DNA of 64,000 bases from Salinibacter grassmerensis (GCF_947077765.1 NZ_CAMTTF010000003.1:1-64000), one strand, 5' to 3'; counted from the stretch's first letter, positions 18,350 to 32,419 are shown. A program made the numbers and translations. Notes: generated by a model from the sequence alone, not told the origin.

Positions 18350-20947
18350 ATGTCTCTTCGATCTTCTCTTCGGCGCCTCGTGGTTCTCGGGGCCATTCTC
18401 ATCGGCCTCTGTCTCGTGGCGGCGCCGGTGTCCGGTCAGGACCTCCCGCTCGCCATGGATACCCCCCTCCCAGGGACCGACAGCTATAACGATGCCATTC
18501 CCACCCCCACGGAGGTCATCGGCCACGAAATTGGGACGCGCCACACCCGTCCGGCCCAGGTCGTGCGCTACTTTGAGGCGGTGGCGGAGGCGAGCGACCG
18601 GGTGCAGCTTCGGGAGCACGGCCGCACCTACGAGGGGCGGCGGCTCATCCACGCCGTCGTGACGAGCACGGACCATCAGGAAAACCTGGACCAGATCCAA
18701 CGCGCCAACCGGCGTGCCACCACCGCGCCGAACCAGGTGTCGGACGAGGACCTGCAGGACCGTCCGGCCGTCGTTCTCATGGGGTATAGCATCCACGGCG
18801 ACGAGGCAAGCGGCACGGAGGCCGCGATTCTGCTCCTGTACCACATGGCGGCCGGCCGTGGGCCCGATGTGGAAGCGGCCCTCGAAAACGCGGTCACCCT
18901 CATCGATCCGATGTTCAATCCCGACGGGCGCGACCGCTTCGTGGATTGGGTCAACGGCAACCGCGGGGGCACGCCAACGGCCGACCCGCAGGATCGCGAG
19001 CACAACCAGTCCTGGCCGGGGGGGCGCACCAACCACTACTGGTTCGACCTGAATCGAGACTGGCTGCCCGCACAGCACCCGTCCTCGCAGGGACGGCTCG
19101 ACTACTTCCACGACTGGAAGCCGCAGGTGCTCACGGACTACCACGAGATGGGATCGGAGGCGACCTACTTCTTCCAGCCGGGCGTGCAGAGCCGCACGAA
19201 CCCCAACACCCCGGAGGTGAATCAGGAGCTGACCGGGCGCATCGCGGAACGCCACGGCGAGTACCTCGATCAGATCGGGTCTCTCTACTACACCCGAGAG
19301 ACGTTCGACGACTTCTACTACGGAAAGGGGTCGACGTACCCCGACATCAACGGCTCGATTGGGATTCTCTTCGAGCAGGCGTCCTCGCGGGCCCTGGTAC
19401 AGGAGACGAGCAAGGGCGAGCTGACCTACCCCTTTACGGTGCGAAACCAGTTCATGACTTCGCTCTCGACGATGAAGGCCGTCGTGGAAATGCGGACCGA
19501 CCTGCTGGAGTATCAGCGCGACTTTTTTGCCAACCGGGACGAGGCGCTCCAGGACACCGACACCGAGGCCTTCCTCGTCGACCGGTCGTCACAGCCCACC
19601 CGGGCCCGGGCCCTGGCGCAGGTGCTCGACCGCCACGAGGTCCAGATGTTTGATCTCGACGAGTCGGTCCAGGCCGACGGAAACACCTTTCGGCCCGGCG
19701 ACGCCTACATGGTTCCGCTCGACCAGCCGCAGGGCCGCTTCGTGAAGGCGGCCATGGAGCGTACCTCTTCGTACCCCGACTCAATCTTCTACGACGTGTC
19801 GACCTGGAGCCTGCCGCTGGCCTTCGGCGTGGAGCACGCGTCTGTCTCCGACGCGCCGGCGCAGGGGCAGCGAATTCAGGACCCGAGCTACGAGAGCGGC
19901 GAGGTCGTCGGAGGCCGCTCCGAGTACACCTACGTGTTGCCTTGGGGGAGGTACTATGCCCCGCGGGCTGTGCAGCGCCTCCACAACAACGACATCCGCC
20001 CCCGCGTGATGACCGACCCGTTCACGGCGCGCGTCAACGGATCGTCTCAGTCTTTTGACCGGGGCGCCATTGTCGTGCAGGTGGAACAGCGTGGCGTGGC
20101 CGCGGACAGCATCCATCAGGTCGTTCAGCGCATTGCCGAGAACGACTACGTCAACGTCTACGCCGTGGATCAGGGGATGACCCCGCAGGGGCCGGATCTT
20201 GGGAGTCGCAACTCCCCGATTCTGAGTCCGCCCAAGGTCGCGATTGTCACGGGAACGGGCGGCGGCTCGCGGTACAGCGGCACGAGCCCCTACAACGCAG
20301 GGGAGGCCTGGCACCTCCTGAGCGAGCGCATGAACGTGCCGGTGTCCCTGGTCGACCTGTCCGACGTGCAGTACGCGGACCTCGACCGCTACAACACCAT
20401 GGTGCTGGCCGGTGGCAGCTTCGACGACCTGCCCACCGACGACATCGAGACCTGGGTCCAGAACGGCGGTACGCTCATTGGCGTGGAGGACGCTGTGGAG
20501 TGGCCCATCGAACAGGGCATGGTGGACCTGGAGGAGCGCGAGCTGGACGTGGATTCGCTGGTTCAGAATCAGTCGTACGCGGACCTGGACAATGCCTATG
20601 GGGCGCAGGGCATTGGCGGCTCCATCTTCGAAACGAACCTCGACCCCACTCACCCGGTCGCTTACGGCTACGACGAGAGCGTGCCTGTCTTCCGCGTGGG
20701 AACGGGCTTTTACGACCCAAGCGATGAGCCGGGGGCGAGCGTGGGCACCTACGACGCCACGCCGCGCCTGAGCGGCTACCTCTCCGACGAGCAAGAGGCC
20801 CAGGCCCGTGGCGCCGCGTCCATCGAGGCCCATGAGGTGGGCGGTGGTCAGGTCATTCTCTTTATGGATAATCCCAACTTCCGGGCCTTCTGGTACGGCA
20901 CCAACGGCCTCTTCCTGAACGCCGTCCACTTCGGCCAGATCTTGTAG
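18350..20947 (+). CDS. Secreted M14-family zinc carboxypeptidase
   Basis: The 865-residue protein begins with a signal peptide ([24 protein letters not shown]...SGQD). The M14 domain has the zinc motif [10 protein letters not shown] (His149, Glu152), [15 protein letters not shown], the third ligand in [11 protein letters not shown] (His265) and a Glu in [10 protein letters not shown] long C-terminal part follows, with a segment ([24 protein letters not shown]) that looks like a glutamine-amidotransferase-like flavodoxin fold. It probably degrades peptides in the periplasm or outside the cell. The frame is open 52 codons further upstream, but the signal peptide fixes the ATG at 18350. Confidence 0.87.
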   Translation: MSLRSSLRRLVVLGAILIGLCLVAAPVSGQDLPLAMDTPLPGTDSYNDAIPTPTEVIGHEIGTRHTRPAQVVRYFEAVAEASDRVQLREHGRTYEGRRLIHAVVTSTDHQENLDQIQRANRRATTAPNQVSDEDLQDRPAVVLMGYSIHGDEASGTEAAILLLYHMAAGRGPDVEAALENAVTLIDPMFNPDGRDRFVDWVNGNRGGTPTADPQDREHNQSWPGGRTNHYWFDLNRDWLPAQHPSSQGRLDYFHDWKPQVLTDYHEMGSEATYFFQPGVQSRTNPNTPEVNQELTGRIAERHGEYLDQIGSLYYTRETFDDFYYGKGSTYPDINGSIGILFEQASSRALVQETSKGELTYPFTVRNQFMTSLSTMKAVVEMRTDLLEYQRDFFANRDEALQDTDTEAFLVDRSSQPTRARALAQVLDRHEVQMFDLDESVQADGNTFRPGDAYMVPLDQPQGRFVKAAMERTSSYPDSIFYDVSTWSLPLAFGVEHASVSDAPAQGQRIQDPSYESGEVVGGRSEYTYVLPWGRYYAPRAVQRLHNNDIRPRVMTDPFTARVNGSSQSFDRGAIVVQVEQRGVAADSIHQVVQRIAENDYVNVYAVDQGMTPQGPDLGSRNSPILSPPKVAIVTGTGGGSRYSGTSPYNAGEAWHLLSERMNVPVSLVDLSDVQYADLDRYNTMVLAGGSFDDLPTDDIETWVQNGGTLIGVEDAVEWPIEQGMVDLEERELDVDSLVQNQSYADLDNAYGAQGIGGSIFETNLDPTHPVAYGYDESVPVFRVGTGFYDPSDEPGASVGTYDATPRLSGYLSDEQEAQARGAASIEAHEVGGGQVILFMDNPNFRAFWYGTNGLFLNAVHFGQIL

Positions 20948-20996
20948 CGCCCAGAGAGCGTGTTCACGTACTCAGGTTCACCGACACACTGACGCC

Positions 20997-23102
20997 ATGC
21001 CCAACCGCCTCGCCGACGAGCAGAGCCCATATCTGCGCCAGCACAAGGACAACCCTGTTAACTGGCGCCCGTGGGGCGAAGCGGCGTTTGCGAAGGCGCG
21101 CGAAGAGGACAAGCCGATCTTCCTGTCCATCGGGTACTCGACGTGCCACTGGTGTCACGTCATGGAGCGGGAGTCCTTTGAGGACGACGACGTGGCGACG
21201 CTCCTCAACGACGGCTTCGTGCCGATCAAGGTGGACCGCGAGGAGCGCCCCGACGTCGACAGCATCTATATGGACGTCTGCCAGATGATGCGGGGGCAGG
21301 GCGGATGGCCGTTGACCGTGCTCCTGACCCCCGACCGGAAGCCCTTCTTCGCGGCGACGTACCTGCCAAAGGAAGGGCGTTTTCAGCGGACGGGCCTCAT
21401 GGACCTCCTGCCCCGGGTCAGGCAGCTCTGGAACAGCGACGACCGGGCGAAGCTTCTCGACGACGCGGAGCAGGTCACCGACCGGCTCCAAAGCGTTGGA
21501 GACGATCAGACGGACGGGGATGCGCCCGGGCCGACGCTCCTCGACGAGGCGGCGCGACAGCTCTCTCAGCAGTTCGACCGGACGCACGGCGGATTCGGGT
21601 CGGCCCCGAAGTTCCCGGCGCCGCACAACTTGCTTTTCCTGCTTCGTCACTGGCACCGAACGGGGGAGCAGGAGGCCCTCGATCTGGTCACCACGACGCT
21701 CGACCGGATGCGGTGGGGTGGCCTTTTTGACCAGGTGGGGTACGGCTTCCACCGGTACTCCACCGATCAGCAGTGGAAGCTGCCCCACTTCGAGAAGATG
21801 CTGTACGACCAGGCCATGCACGTCCTGGCCTACACGGAGGCCTACCAGGCAACCGGCACCGACCGGTACGAACGCACGGCCCGCGAGGTGCTCACGTACG
21901 TTCTCCGCGACCTTCAGGCCCCGGATGGCGGGTTCTTCTCCGCCGAGGACGCCGACAGCCTGAATGCGGAGGGCGACATGGAAGAGGGGGCGTTTTACGT
22001 CTGGTCGATCGAAGACATTCGAGAGCGCCTGGAGCCGGCCCTGGCGGACCTCGTGATCGACGTCTACAACATGTCTCCGGAGGGCAACTACCAGGAGGAG
22101 GGGACGGGCGAGCGGACCGGGAAAAACGTGCTGCACCGCGAGCAGTCCCTCGCCGCGGCGGCTGAGCAGCGAGGGACGGACGTGGAGACGCTCCGGGATC
22201 GCCTCGACACGGCCCGCCGTGCCCTGCTTGACGCCCGATCCGAGCGTCCGCGCCCCGGCCTCGATGACAAGGTGCTGACGGACTGGAATGGTCTCATGAC
22301 GGCGGCGCTCGCGAAGGCCGCCCGCGTCTTTGACGAGCCCACCTTTGAGGAGGCCGCCGTTCAGACGGGTCGGTTTGTGCTCGACACGATGCACGACGCG
22401 GACGGTTGCCTGCTCCACCGGTACCGGGAGGGCGAGGCTGGCATCCAGGCCACCCTCGACGACTACGCGTTTCTGATCTGGGGACTCCTGGAGCTGTACG
22501 AGACGACGCTCGACACCGACTGGCTCCGGGCGGCGGTCGAGCACATGGAGGCGGCCCTGGATCGCTTCTGGGACGCCGAGGGCGGCGGCTTTTACATGAC
22601 TCCCGAGGATGGAGAGGCCCTCATCGTGCGCCCGAAGGAGGCGAACGACGGTGCCCTGCCGTCCGGCAACTCGGTGCAGCTGATGAACCTGTTGCGGCTG
22701 GCTCGCTTCACCGACCGCACCGAGTTTGAGGAGCGGGCGGCGGCGTTGAGCCGGTGGGCCGGGGCTACCGCCCGGCGCCGGCCGACCGGGTTCACGGCGA
22801 TGCTCTCGGGGTTGCATTGGGCGCTGGGCACCCCGCGGGAGGTCGTGGTGGTGGGCGAGCCCGATTCGGACGACACCAATGCCCTGATTCGTGTGCTTCG
22901 GGACACCTACACCCCAACCACGGTCACGCTGCGTCGCCCCCCCGGCGACGCGGACATCACGTCCCTCGCCCCGTTTACGGAGTCGCAGACGCCCGTCGAT
23001 GGACAGGCCGCCGCGTACGTCTGTGAGGCATTCCGGTGCCAGGCGCCCGTCACCGCCCCGGAGGCACTTCGAGATCAGCTCCGAACCGACGGAGAGGGCT
23101 GA
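20997..23102 (+). CDS. Thioredoxin-domain protein of the YyaL/DUF255 (spermatogenesis-associated 20-like) family
   Basis: The 701-residue protein starts [23 protein letters not shown]. It has the DUF255 thioredoxin-like active site [15 protein letters not shown] near residue 45. The rest is an (alpha/alpha)6-type barrel with [44 protein letters not shown] and [12 protein letters not shown]. The architecture resembles AGE/cellobiose epimerase-like toroids. The role is unknown. It lies 49 bases after the M14 peptidase and 57 bases before the thiolase, all on the plus strand. Confidence 0.93.
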   Translation: MPNRLADEQSPYLRQHKDNPVNWRPWGEAAFAKAREEDKPIFLSIGYSTCHWCHVMERESFEDDDVATLLNDGFVPIKVDREERPDVDSIYMDVCQMMRGQGGWPLTVLLTPDRKPFFAATYLPKEGRFQRTGLMDLLPRVRQLWNSDDRAKLLDDAEQVTDRLQSVGDDQTDGDAPGPTLLDEAARQLSQQFDRTHGGFGSAPKFPAPHNLLFLLRHWHRTGEQEALDLVTTTLDRMRWGGLFDQVGYGFHRYSTDQQWKLPHFEKMLYDQAMHVLAYTEAYQATGTDRYERTAREVLTYVLRDLQAPDGGFFSAEDADSLNAEGDMEEGAFYVWSIEDIRERLEPALADLVIDVYNMSPEGNYQEEGTGERTGKNVLHREQSLAAAAEQRGTDVETLRDRLDTARRALLDARSERPRPGLDDKVLTDWNGLMTAALAKAARVFDEPTFEEAAVQTGRFVLDTMHDADGCLLHRYREGEAGIQATLDDYAFLIWGLLELYETTLDTDWLRAAVEHMEAALDRFWDAEGGGFYMTPEDGEALIVRPKEANDGALPSGNSVQLMNLLRLARFTDRTEFEERAAALSRWAGATARRRPTGFTAMLSGLHWALGTPREVVVVGEPDSDDTNALIRVLRDTYTPTTVTLRRPPGDADITSLAPFTESQTPVDGQAAAYVCEAFRCQAPVTAPEALRDQLRTDGEG

Positions 23103-23159
23103 TGCGCCCGTTTCTCCGTCCTCTCATTTCTGCTTTCTCAACAACTCTGTTGCTTCGCT

Positions 23160-24350
23160 ATGCGTGATGTTTACATCGCCGCGGCTGCCCGGACTCCGAT
23201 GGGCCGCCTCGGCGGCGCCCTTAAAAGCCACTCTCCCGTCGACCTTGCCGCGCCGGTCATGCGGGCGGTGCTCGACCGTGCCGAGGTCGATGGAGGGGGG
23301 CTCGACCTCTACATTTTTGGGAACGTGCTCCGGGCGGGGCAGGGCCAGCTGGTGCCGCGTCAGGCGGCCCTTCAGGCGGGGATTCCCGAGAGTGTCGACG
23401 GGTATGCCGTGGACATGGTGTGCGCTTCTAGCATGATGTCGATCATGAACGGGGCGACGATGATCAAGGCCGGAGAGGCCGACCTCATCCTTGCGGGCGG
23501 CACCGAGGCGATGTCCGACGCGGGCTTCTATCTAGATTCCGATGCGCGGTGGGGCTACACGTTCTCGCCGGGGGGAGAGCAGCTGCAGGATGTCATGCAT
23601 CGCGATGGCCTCAGTGATCCGGAGACCGGCAACGCTATGGGCGAGCAAACCGAACGGCTCTGTGCGGAGCACGACATCGAGCGGGCGGCGCTTGACGAGA
23701 TTGCGGCCGCTTCCCAACAGCGTGCCGCCGAGGCGACGGATGCCGGTCGCTTCGATGACGAAATTACCCCGGTGGAGTACGACACGCGGTCGGGGCCCGA
23801 GACGCTGGAGACGGACGAGGGCATCCGTCCGGGCACGACGGCGGAGGGGCTTGCAAACCTGGGACCGGCCTTCGCGGAGGACGGCGTGTTGACGGCGGGC
23901 AACAGCAGTCAAATCTCCGACGGGGCCGCGGCGGTGCTTCTCGCCAGCGCCGATGCGGTGGACGCACACGGCCTCACGCCGCTTGCGAAGGTGCATCGCG
24001 GCGGCTGGTCGGCACGCGAGTCGTGGCGCTTTCCGGAGGCGCCCATTCCGGCGGTTCACAATGTGCTCGACGCGACCGACACGACGCTGGACGACTACGA
24101 CCTCTTCGAAAACAACGAGGCCTTTGCGATCAACAACATCCTCTTTCACCGCGAGCTCGACGTGCCCTACGACCGGTTGAACGTGCACGGCGGCGCAATC
24201 GCGCTCGGCCATCCCATCGGGGCGTCGGGGACACGAATTACGGTGACGCTCCTTCATGCCCTGCGGCAACGCGACGAGACGATGGGCATGGCTTCCATCT
24301 GCCACGGCACGGGCGGCGGTGTGGCGCTGGCCATCGAGCGTACCCCCTGA
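23160..24350 (+). CDS. Acetyl-CoA C-acetyltransferase (thiolase)
   Basis: The 396-residue thiolase starts MRDVYIAAAARTPMGRLGGAL. It has the nucleophile cysteine in DMVCASSMMSI near residue 88, the NENEAF-type ENNEAFAINN, the catalytic His in GGAIALGHPIGASGTR, and a C-terminal Cys in ICHGTGGGVALAIER. The last motif differs from the usual CIGGG form but keeps the cysteine. It condenses or cleaves acetoacetyl-CoA. No other beta-oxidation or polyhydroxyalkanoate genes flank it, so the pathway is not shown by context. Confidence 0.92.
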   Translation: MRDVYIAAAARTPMGRLGGALKSHSPVDLAAPVMRAVLDRAEVDGGGLDLYIFGNVLRAGQGQLVPRQAALQAGIPESVDGYAVDMVCASSMMSIMNGATMIKAGEADLILAGGTEAMSDAGFYLDSDARWGYTFSPGGEQLQDVMHRDGLSDPETGNAMGEQTERLCAEHDIERAALDEIAAASQQRAAEATDAGRFDDEITPVEYDTRSGPETLETDEGIRPGTTAEGLANLGPAFAEDGVLTAGNSSQISDGAAAVLLASADAVDAHGLTPLAKVHRGGWSARESWRFPEAPIPAVHNVLDATDTTLDDYDLFENNEAFAINNILFHRELDVPYDRLNVHGGAIALGHPIGASGTRITVTLLHALRQRDETMGMASICHGTGGGVALAIERTP

Positions 24351-24371
24351 CGGGCGAGGCCCCACGGACAA

Positions 24372-25313
24372 CTATGCCCTGGACACTGCGCGACACTGCG
24401 CCGTTCCCTGAACGGCTCGGCCCTCGAACGAGGCCCCTCCTCCGTTGAGCCGGCCTTCGACACGGTGGGCCGTTTGTGTCCCCTCGAACGCAAAGTCGTC
24501 GTCGAGGGTTGCGCGAGAACCCGAAAGCACAAGGGCAGCGGCCTGGTCAGAAGGGAGATGCATTCGGAGGGGGCCGCCGATGGACTGAAGGGTGGTGGCC
24601 TGGGTGGGGGCTCCCCGATAGGTGAGCGCCCCGCCCTGGACCTGGGCCTCGCAGGGCCCGGTCAGGCCTCGCAGGGTCAGCGCCGCGCCGTGGACCGACA
24701 GGTCGGCGGATCCGCTCAGGTCCTCAACGGTCGTGGGGGAGGACCGCGCCTGCAGGGTGACGGACATGTCCTGGAGGCGTTCGAGGCGGACGGTGCCGGC
24801 TGCCCACTGAGCGTTCAGGGCGGCATCGGTGCCGTCCTGAACCGTGAGGTCGCCGCCGCTTCCCTGAATCTGGAGCGGCCCCGCCAGCCCGCTGGCGTGC
24901 ACCGAACCGCCCGGTACGGTCAGGGCAACGCTGCCGGCCAAGTCGGAGACCTCGACCGCTCCCCCCGAAGCCTGGGCGGTCACGTTGAGACTGGGCGGAA
25001 GGAAGACGTTGAGGCGGACGGCCGTCGGGTGATGGTGATGCCGGCGCCAGTCCGAAATTCCGCCAGAAACGCGATGCCCAGAAACGTACAACCGGTCGCC
25101 CGACTGTTGGGCGGAGATTTCCTTCTGGTCAAACAACCTACGGGCGGTGTCTGGGGCGGCCTTTGGCACTGTGCCGTGGACCTGGACACGGTTGGCCTCG
25201 TCGTGGGGCTGGAGATGGAGGTGCGCGTCGGGCACGTCGAGAACGAGCGTGTCGAACGCATAGGCTTCGAACGCCGCGTCCATGACGGTCGCCGTTGAGG
25301 AAGGAGAAGGCAT
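24372..25313 (-). CDS. DUF4097-like beta-helix protein
   Basis: The 313-residue protein is built of repeating short strands with glycine turns: SGGAVEVSDLAGSVALTVPGG, SVHASGLAGPLQIQGSGGDL, SPTTVEDLSGSADLSVHGAAL. This is the pattern of DUF4097/DUF2807 putative-adhesin right-handed beta-solenoids. There is no signal peptide, so it is probably cytoplasmic unless a missed start adds one. ATGs at 25313 and 25283 are both plausible. Its N-terminus is divergent from the AAG glycosylase gene. Confidence 0.6.
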   Translation of the reverse strand: MPSPSSTATVMDAAFEAYAFDTLVLDVPDAHLHLQPHDEANRVQVHGTVPKAAPDTARRLFDQKEISAQQSGDRLYVSGHRVSGGISDWRRHHHHPTAVRLNVFLPPSLNVTAQASGGAVEVSDLAGSVALTVPGGSVHASGLAGPLQIQGSGGDLTVQDGTDAALNAQWAAGTVRLERLQDMSVTLQARSSPTTVEDLSGSADLSVHGAALTLRGLTGPCEAQVQGGALTYRGAPTQATTLQSIGGPLRMHLPSDQAAALVLSGSRATLDDDFAFEGTQTAHRVEGRLNGGGASFEGRAVQGTAQCRAVSRA

Positions 25314-25392
25314 AACACCGATTGGGCGAAAAGTCCGCGAGCATCTATGCCGCCTGGATCTACCGACCACCCCACCAACTGTTCATATTGAC

Positions 25393-26013
25393 ATGGAGCC
25401 CCTCCCTGCGTCCTTTTTCAACCGGCCGACGGTCTCCGTCGCTCGGGACCTACTCGGCGCTCGTCTCGTCCACGAGGCCCCGACGGGCACTCGCATCGTG
25501 GGACGGATCGTGGAGACGGAAGCCTACACGGAGGACGATCCCGCCTGCCACGCCTCCCACCTCTCGCGTGACCCAGAGACCGGTGAGGTGGTGGGACAGG
25601 GACGGGGCCAAGACTTGTTTGCCGCACCGGGCACCGCGTACGTGTATCTCATATACGGCATCCATTGGCTCCTCAACGTGGTGACGGAGCCGGAGGGCAC
25701 GGCGGGAGCCGTGCTGATTCGAGGGGTGGAGCCCGAAGCGGGCATCGACGACATGCGAAAAGAGCGGGGCGTGGACCGCAAGGTGAATCTAACGAATGGG
25801 CCGGGGAAGCTGGCGGAAGCGTTTGGCATCGACGGCGACGCTCACAAGACGCGCCTGACGGCCCGCCCGCTGTTTTTTACCGACGGGGCCTCAGTCGAGG
25901 ACGAGCGGGTCGCACAGTCGTCACGCATCGGCATCTCCAAGGGGGTGGAGCGCCCCTGGCGCTGGTACGTGGCCGAGAACCGGTTCGTCTCACCGGCCAG
26001 CCCGAGCAGCTAA
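25393..26013 (+). CDS. 3-methyladenine DNA glycosylase (AAG/MPG family)
   Basis: The 206-residue protein starts MEPLPASFFNRPTVSVARDLLG. It has the catalytic Glu in GRIVETEAYTEDDPACHAS, the nucleotide-flipping AYVYLIYGIHWLLNVV, and VLIRGVEPEAG. It excises alkylated purines in base-excision repair. The start at 25393 is set by the family N-terminus; the upstream 37 codons are not conserved. It lies 261 bases upstream of alaS. Confidence 0.93.
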   Translation: MEPLPASFFNRPTVSVARDLLGARLVHEAPTGTRIVGRIVETEAYTEDDPACHASHLSRDPETGEVVGQGRGQDLFAAPGTAYVYLIYGIHWLLNVVTEPEGTAGAVLIRGVEPEAGIDDMRKERGVDRKVNLTNGPGKLAEAFGIDGDAHKTRLTARPLFFTDGASVEDERVAQSSRIGISKGVERPWRWYVAENRFVSPASPSS

Positions 26014-26274
26014 CCGCAATTGCGCCGTCTGAAAGGACGACCTCGCTTGGGAATCCTCGACGACTTCAGCCGTACATACGAGCACTCGGACACGTACACT
26101 CGTAAAGCCTCCAAGACCTGGCCACTGCAAGGAACCGTAATGCCGTGTGTGCCTGCTCTGCACGCGCGTCAGAAAGCGGAGAGCTTGAGCAAAACCCCAA
26201 CCATTACTTGAGGTGGTCGGGCATACTTCGCTGACTCCGAAATCTGTACGACTTATCCAATCAGCCAAAATCGA

Positions 26275-29175
<2,901 letters not shown>

Positions 29176-29542
29176 CGATCGTTCCGGCCCGAACGTTGAT
29201 TTGGGGCGTCCGCCGAGTGCAGGGCGGGGCTGAGATTTCGGCGGGCCGACGGCGCAAGTCGGGAGGACAAGTCGCTGACGGGAGTGGCGGAGGAATGAGT
29301 CAACGACTGGACGCCACGCATGCCTCTGCGCCCCATTGGTCTCAGTCTCTACGATCAGGCGGTGTTCTTTACGGCACCGCCCTGTATGGCGCATGGGCTG
29401 ATGCTTGGCCCTTGAGGCCGTGGATCGGATCGAGGACGAATTGTGCAGCGGGGCGGAACGGTTCACAGTGATTTAGCTGCGATCCGCGCACGATGAGTGG
29501 AACGTGGCCTGTGGCACGATGTACGGCACTATCGACATTCAC
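29176..29542. other. alaS / tRNA-Ser intergenic region
   Basis: These 367 bases contain no supported gene. A perfect 7-bp hairpin, GGCGGTG (29359-29365) with CACCGCC (29376-29382) around a 10-base loop, could end alaS transcription but lacks a T run. Confidence 0.4.
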
Positions 29543-29631
29543 GGTGGGGTGGCAGAGCCTGGTTGAATGCACCGGTCTCGAAAACCGGAGGGCCCTCGCG
29601 GGTCCCGGGGGTTCAAATCCCTCCCCCACCG
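29543..29631 (+). tRNA. tRNA-Ser (anticodon CGA)
   Basis: The acceptor stem GGTGGGG pairs with CCCCACC at 29624-29630, with G as discriminator, the serine identity base. The anticodon stem CCGGT/ACCGG encloses CTCGAAA, giving anticodon CGA. The T arm GGGGG-TTCAAAT-CCCTC is intact, and the long variable arm (GGGCCCTCGCGGGTCC) is typical of serine tRNA. CCA is not encoded. A terminator follows directly. Confidence 0.95.
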
Positions 29632-29640
29632 CCCCGACAA

Positions 29641-29672
29641 AAAGCCTCTCAGCGTCTGCTGAGGGGCTTTTC
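29641..29672 (+). terminator. Intrinsic terminator of tRNA-Ser
   Basis: AAAGCCTCTCAGC pairs with GCTGAGGGGCTTT around a GTCT loop, with one G-T pair, and ends in a short T run. It lies 10 bases after the tRNA. Confidence 0.88.
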
Positions 29673-30086
29673 GTGTTTAAAAGGGCCTTGCGCGGAGACT
29701 GGCTACTGCCACCTCAATCGGGTGTGACTGCTCTCATTTGAGCAATAATTGAGCAGTCGCCCCATCTCAATGGCCTCTCGTGTCCGACTGTGCTCCGAGA
29801 GCTTTTCGGACCTGCGATGAGGTCCTGCGGCGTTCTACAAGCGTTCTCCGAGAAGGCCTCTCAATATTGGGCCAGGCTTGCGAGTCGTTTCCTGGTCAGT
29901 CATCACTCGGCCCATCACAAGCAGTGAGGTCGCTGGGCGTTCTGGGAAGGACGTTAGACCCACAGAGCTGACGTGTCTCCGTAAATCCCAAGGCCTTCCA
30001 CCAAGCCCTGAGGGCCGCTGGAGGGCGCTTGGTGTCCTGCTCAAGTCCGTCCGCGTCTGCCCCGTGTGCATCTCACCTTTGAGTCT
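29673..30086. other. Intergenic region downstream of tRNA-Ser
   Basis: These 414 bases hold only short, poorly coding frames in all directions. I see no tRNA fragment, inverted repeat pair or integrase remnant. It marks the start of a gene-poor stretch that continues to about 34.3 kb. Confidence 0.4.
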
Positions 30087-31211
30087 ATGACCGGCCAGTC
30101 CAGCCCTAAAACTACGGCCCCTGACACGAGCACCGAGGCGGTCCCCTCTGTTCTGATTGTTGCCGCCGTCTGTCTCGTCCTCTGCGCCTGCAATCCACAA
30201 GAGATGGCACTCGTCGGGAGCGAAGACACAAGCGAGGTGGCAGCTTTCGAGCCTAGCACGAGCACCATTCAAGGAAGTGTTTCCATCCCGAACGTAAGTA
30301 GGGGGGCCAGTGAAATCCTGCTTCGCCGAGACGGTCAGATGGGCTACGTGCGGGGCGACGTTGCGCAGGGGCAGACCACTATCCACGTGGTAGACATCGG
30401 GTCGCCACCTACGCTGGAGGGAACGCCGACAACGGTGTCCTACATCGCCACCGACATGGCAGAGGTAAATGCCCTGACGATCGTAGGTACGGGCCGAGAC
30501 GCGTTGGGGTCGGGCGACATCCTGGTCTCGAGCGCAGTTCCTGCTGCTCAGTCGGAGGAGGATGTGCTTAACCTAGGGCCGGGGTCTAGCCCGACGGTCG
30601 ACGTTTGCGACGACGAATCGACGGTGCTCGTTGCGATGAATGGCACGGGGAGCCAGCGGGCTGTGCGTAAACTCAAGATTGATGACCAACAGCAGCTCAC
30701 CGACACCGGCGATTCGTTCCAGACATCTGGTCCGCCTCAGAACGTTCACTGTGCTCCTGGGAGCCAGGCCGGAATCGTCGTGAACACGCTCGGGACGGCC
30801 CAGACGTTCACCACGGCAAGCATGAACGTGGCGAATACGCAGAACCTCGCGGCACATGGTCAGGGAACAGCTTCCCTTGCTCACTCCGCCGACTTCAACT
30901 CCGGTGGCAGCGCCGTATACGTGGTGAGCAGCGTCGGAGACTTTACGGGAACGGGTTACGTGGAACGGTTCTCATTCAACTCGTCGACTGGAGTGCTTGG
31001 GGCTGGGACGCAGAAGACAATTGAGCCTGTCACCCGTACGACGGTAGGTCTTGAGCTGGTGGGCGTAGGGCCGAAGGGCAACAATATATTTGTGACCGAG
31101 TGGCGGAAGGATCGTATCCTCGTCCTGGACGCAACCACCTTGTCTCGGCAAAACACCATCTCCGGATCGGCCATCAACGCGCCACTGTCGATCAATGTCG
31201 TCGGCAAGTAG
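30087..31211 (+). CDS. Putative lipoprotein with beta-propeller-like repeats
   Basis: The 374-residue protein starts MTGQSSPKTTAPDTS and has a hydrophobic segment VPSVLIVAAVCLVLCACNPQ. This ends in a lipobox-like LCAC, so Cys35 is probably lipidated. The body repeats short strand patterns: LRRDGQMGYVRGD, TIHVVDIGSPPTLEG, NNIFVTEWRKDRILVLDATTL. These resemble YVTN/NHL-type blades that report a name and a value. A GTG at 30066 is an alternative start. The gene stands alone, and I do not recognise a specific family. Confidence 0.65.
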   Translation: MTGQSSPKTTAPDTSTEAVPSVLIVAAVCLVLCACNPQEMALVGSEDTSEVAAFEPSTSTIQGSVSIPNVSRGASEILLRRDGQMGYVRGDVAQGQTTIHVVDIGSPPTLEGTPTTVSYIATDMAEVNALTIVGTGRDALGSGDILVSSAVPAAQSEEDVLNLGPGSSPTVDVCDDESTVLVAMNGTGSQRAVRKLKIDDQQQLTDTGDSFQTSGPPQNVHCAPGSQAGIVVNTLGTAQTFTTASMNVANTQNLAAHGQGTASLAHSADFNSGGSAVYVVSSVGDFTGTGYVERFSFNSSTGVLGAGTQKTIEPVTRTTVGLELVGVGPKGNNIFVTEWRKDRILVLDATTLSRQNTISGSAINAPLSINVVGK

Positions 31212-31526
31212 GACACCACAGGTGGCTGAGACCTCAGCAAGCGCTGCCCAATGATCGATCTCTAGGATCTCCCGGATGGCGGTTGGAAGGCGATGGAACC
31301 GCTCGTGTGCTTCTCTCCGAAGTGATTCCCGCCGTTCTCGATGATGTTCGAGGAGCCGCATTCCCTGGACCCGCGGGCTCTCTGGGTCGTCGGACCAGCT
31401 GGGCCGGTGAGTCGAATGGGACGCAGTCCAGACAGGAATCGTCACCACGGAGCCGTTGCCGAGAAGAGATGCGTCTTTCCGTACCCCATTTGAAGATCAA
31501 GACAGGCTGCTGCGTGGGTCGGTGAC
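31212..31526. other. Intergenic region
   Basis: About 315 bases separate the lipoprotein gene from a convergent small secreted protein gene. I see no gene, RNA or clear terminator in it. Confidence 0.4.
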
Positions 31527-31904
31527 TCATTCGTCCCATTCTCGGTTCGAGGTTAGGGTGGGGACGGACGACTGGGTGGGGTGGGGCGGTGCGCATCGTA
31601 CAATGAGGCGTGTGTTGATAGCGTCTCCGTCGTAGCGTTCTGCGAGGGTTTCTGCCCTCCGCTGGTCGACTGCGCGCACTACGGTAACCACCCTGCACCG
31701 TCCTCGTCCTGTCCGGTTGATGAGGGCCCGAACGGCCTTCTTGTCGTCGTGCGGCTTGAAGAACGACGCGGTGTCTACCTTGACGAAGTACGTCTCGACC
31801 TCGTAGTCCACCGAGTCGGACGTTGTCTCTAGCGTGTCGAGCACCTGGGCCTCGGCGGCTAGTGGCAGGAGGGCAGCGGTGAGCAACACGGCAACCGTTC
31901 GCAC
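31527..31904 (-). CDS. Small secreted hypothetical protein
   Basis: From a GTG at 31904 the frame starts VRTVAVLLTAALLPLAAEAQ, a good signal peptide with an AEA cleavage site. It leaves a mature protein of about 105 residues. The mature part has DYEVETYFVKVDTASFFKPHDDKKAVRALI and a strand-rich RCRVVTVVRAVDQRRAETLAERYDGDAI. A GTG at 31949 would add 15 residues. No family is recognised. It lies in the gene-poor stretch between 29.7 and 34.3 kb. Confidence 0.5.
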   Translation of the reverse strand: MRTVAVLLTAALLPLAAEAQVLDTLETTSDSVDYEVETYFVKVDTASFFKPHDDKKAVRALINRTGRGRCRVVTVVRAVDQRRAETLAERYDGDAINTRLIVRCAPPHPTQSSVPTLTSNREWDE

Positions 31905-32092
31905 GACCGGTAGGCGGACGTCCGGTGGAGAAGGGGTCGGAATGAGCACAAGGGGGAAGAAGAGAGGGACTTTTGCTCGAAAGACAGTTGGGGGGTGACA
32001 ACGTAGTCATCGTACTCAATCAAGGGAAAAGCCATCTCCTCGAGAGGCCACGACGGCGATTGACCAGCCATGCCGTTGCCAGGGGAAATCCA

Positions 32093-32419
32093 TCATGCCG
32101 GAATGTCGATGCCCTCGATAAGGCGGAGTGGAATGTCCCTCTCTTCGCCGCCGGCACTGATCACGCGCACTGTAGGCATAGAGGCCGATCGGTCATCGAC
32201 GCGCTGAACTGTCTTTGCGGCGACGACGGTCTCTGGGAGGGTTAGGAGGCAGGGACGAGGCTGCCGCTCGAGCTCGAGAAGCTGTTGGTACACCTTTGCG
32301 TTGAGCTGACCCATGCGGCGTCTGCGTGCCCTGAATGCCTTGATTTGGGGACCGTAGATGGCATGCGCGCCCTCAGGCGAGTGATCCCGGTCCCCCACCA
32401 AGAAAATAGAAGAGGCCAC
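32093..32419 (-). CDS. Hypothetical protein, 108 aa
   Basis: The frame encodes a basic N-terminal half (KAFRARRRRMGQLNAKVYQQ) and a strand-like C-terminal half (MPTVRVISAGGEERDIPLRLIEG). The C-terminal part has ordinary coding character, but I recognise no family. An internal ATG at MGQLN is an alternative start. The plus-strand frame overlapping its first part (32285-32662) looks less protein-like. Support rests only on frame and composition. Confidence 0.35.
   Translation of the reverse strand: MASSIFLVGDRDHSPEGAHAIYGPQIKAFRARRRRMGQLNAKVYQQLLELERQPRPCLLTLPETVVAAKTVQRVDDRSASMPTVRVISAGGEERDIPLRLIEGIDIPA

Noticed and set aside
20964-22817. 617-codon minus-strand ORF
   Set aside because: It is antisense to the YyaL-family gene, whose thioredoxin and barrel motifs are clear.
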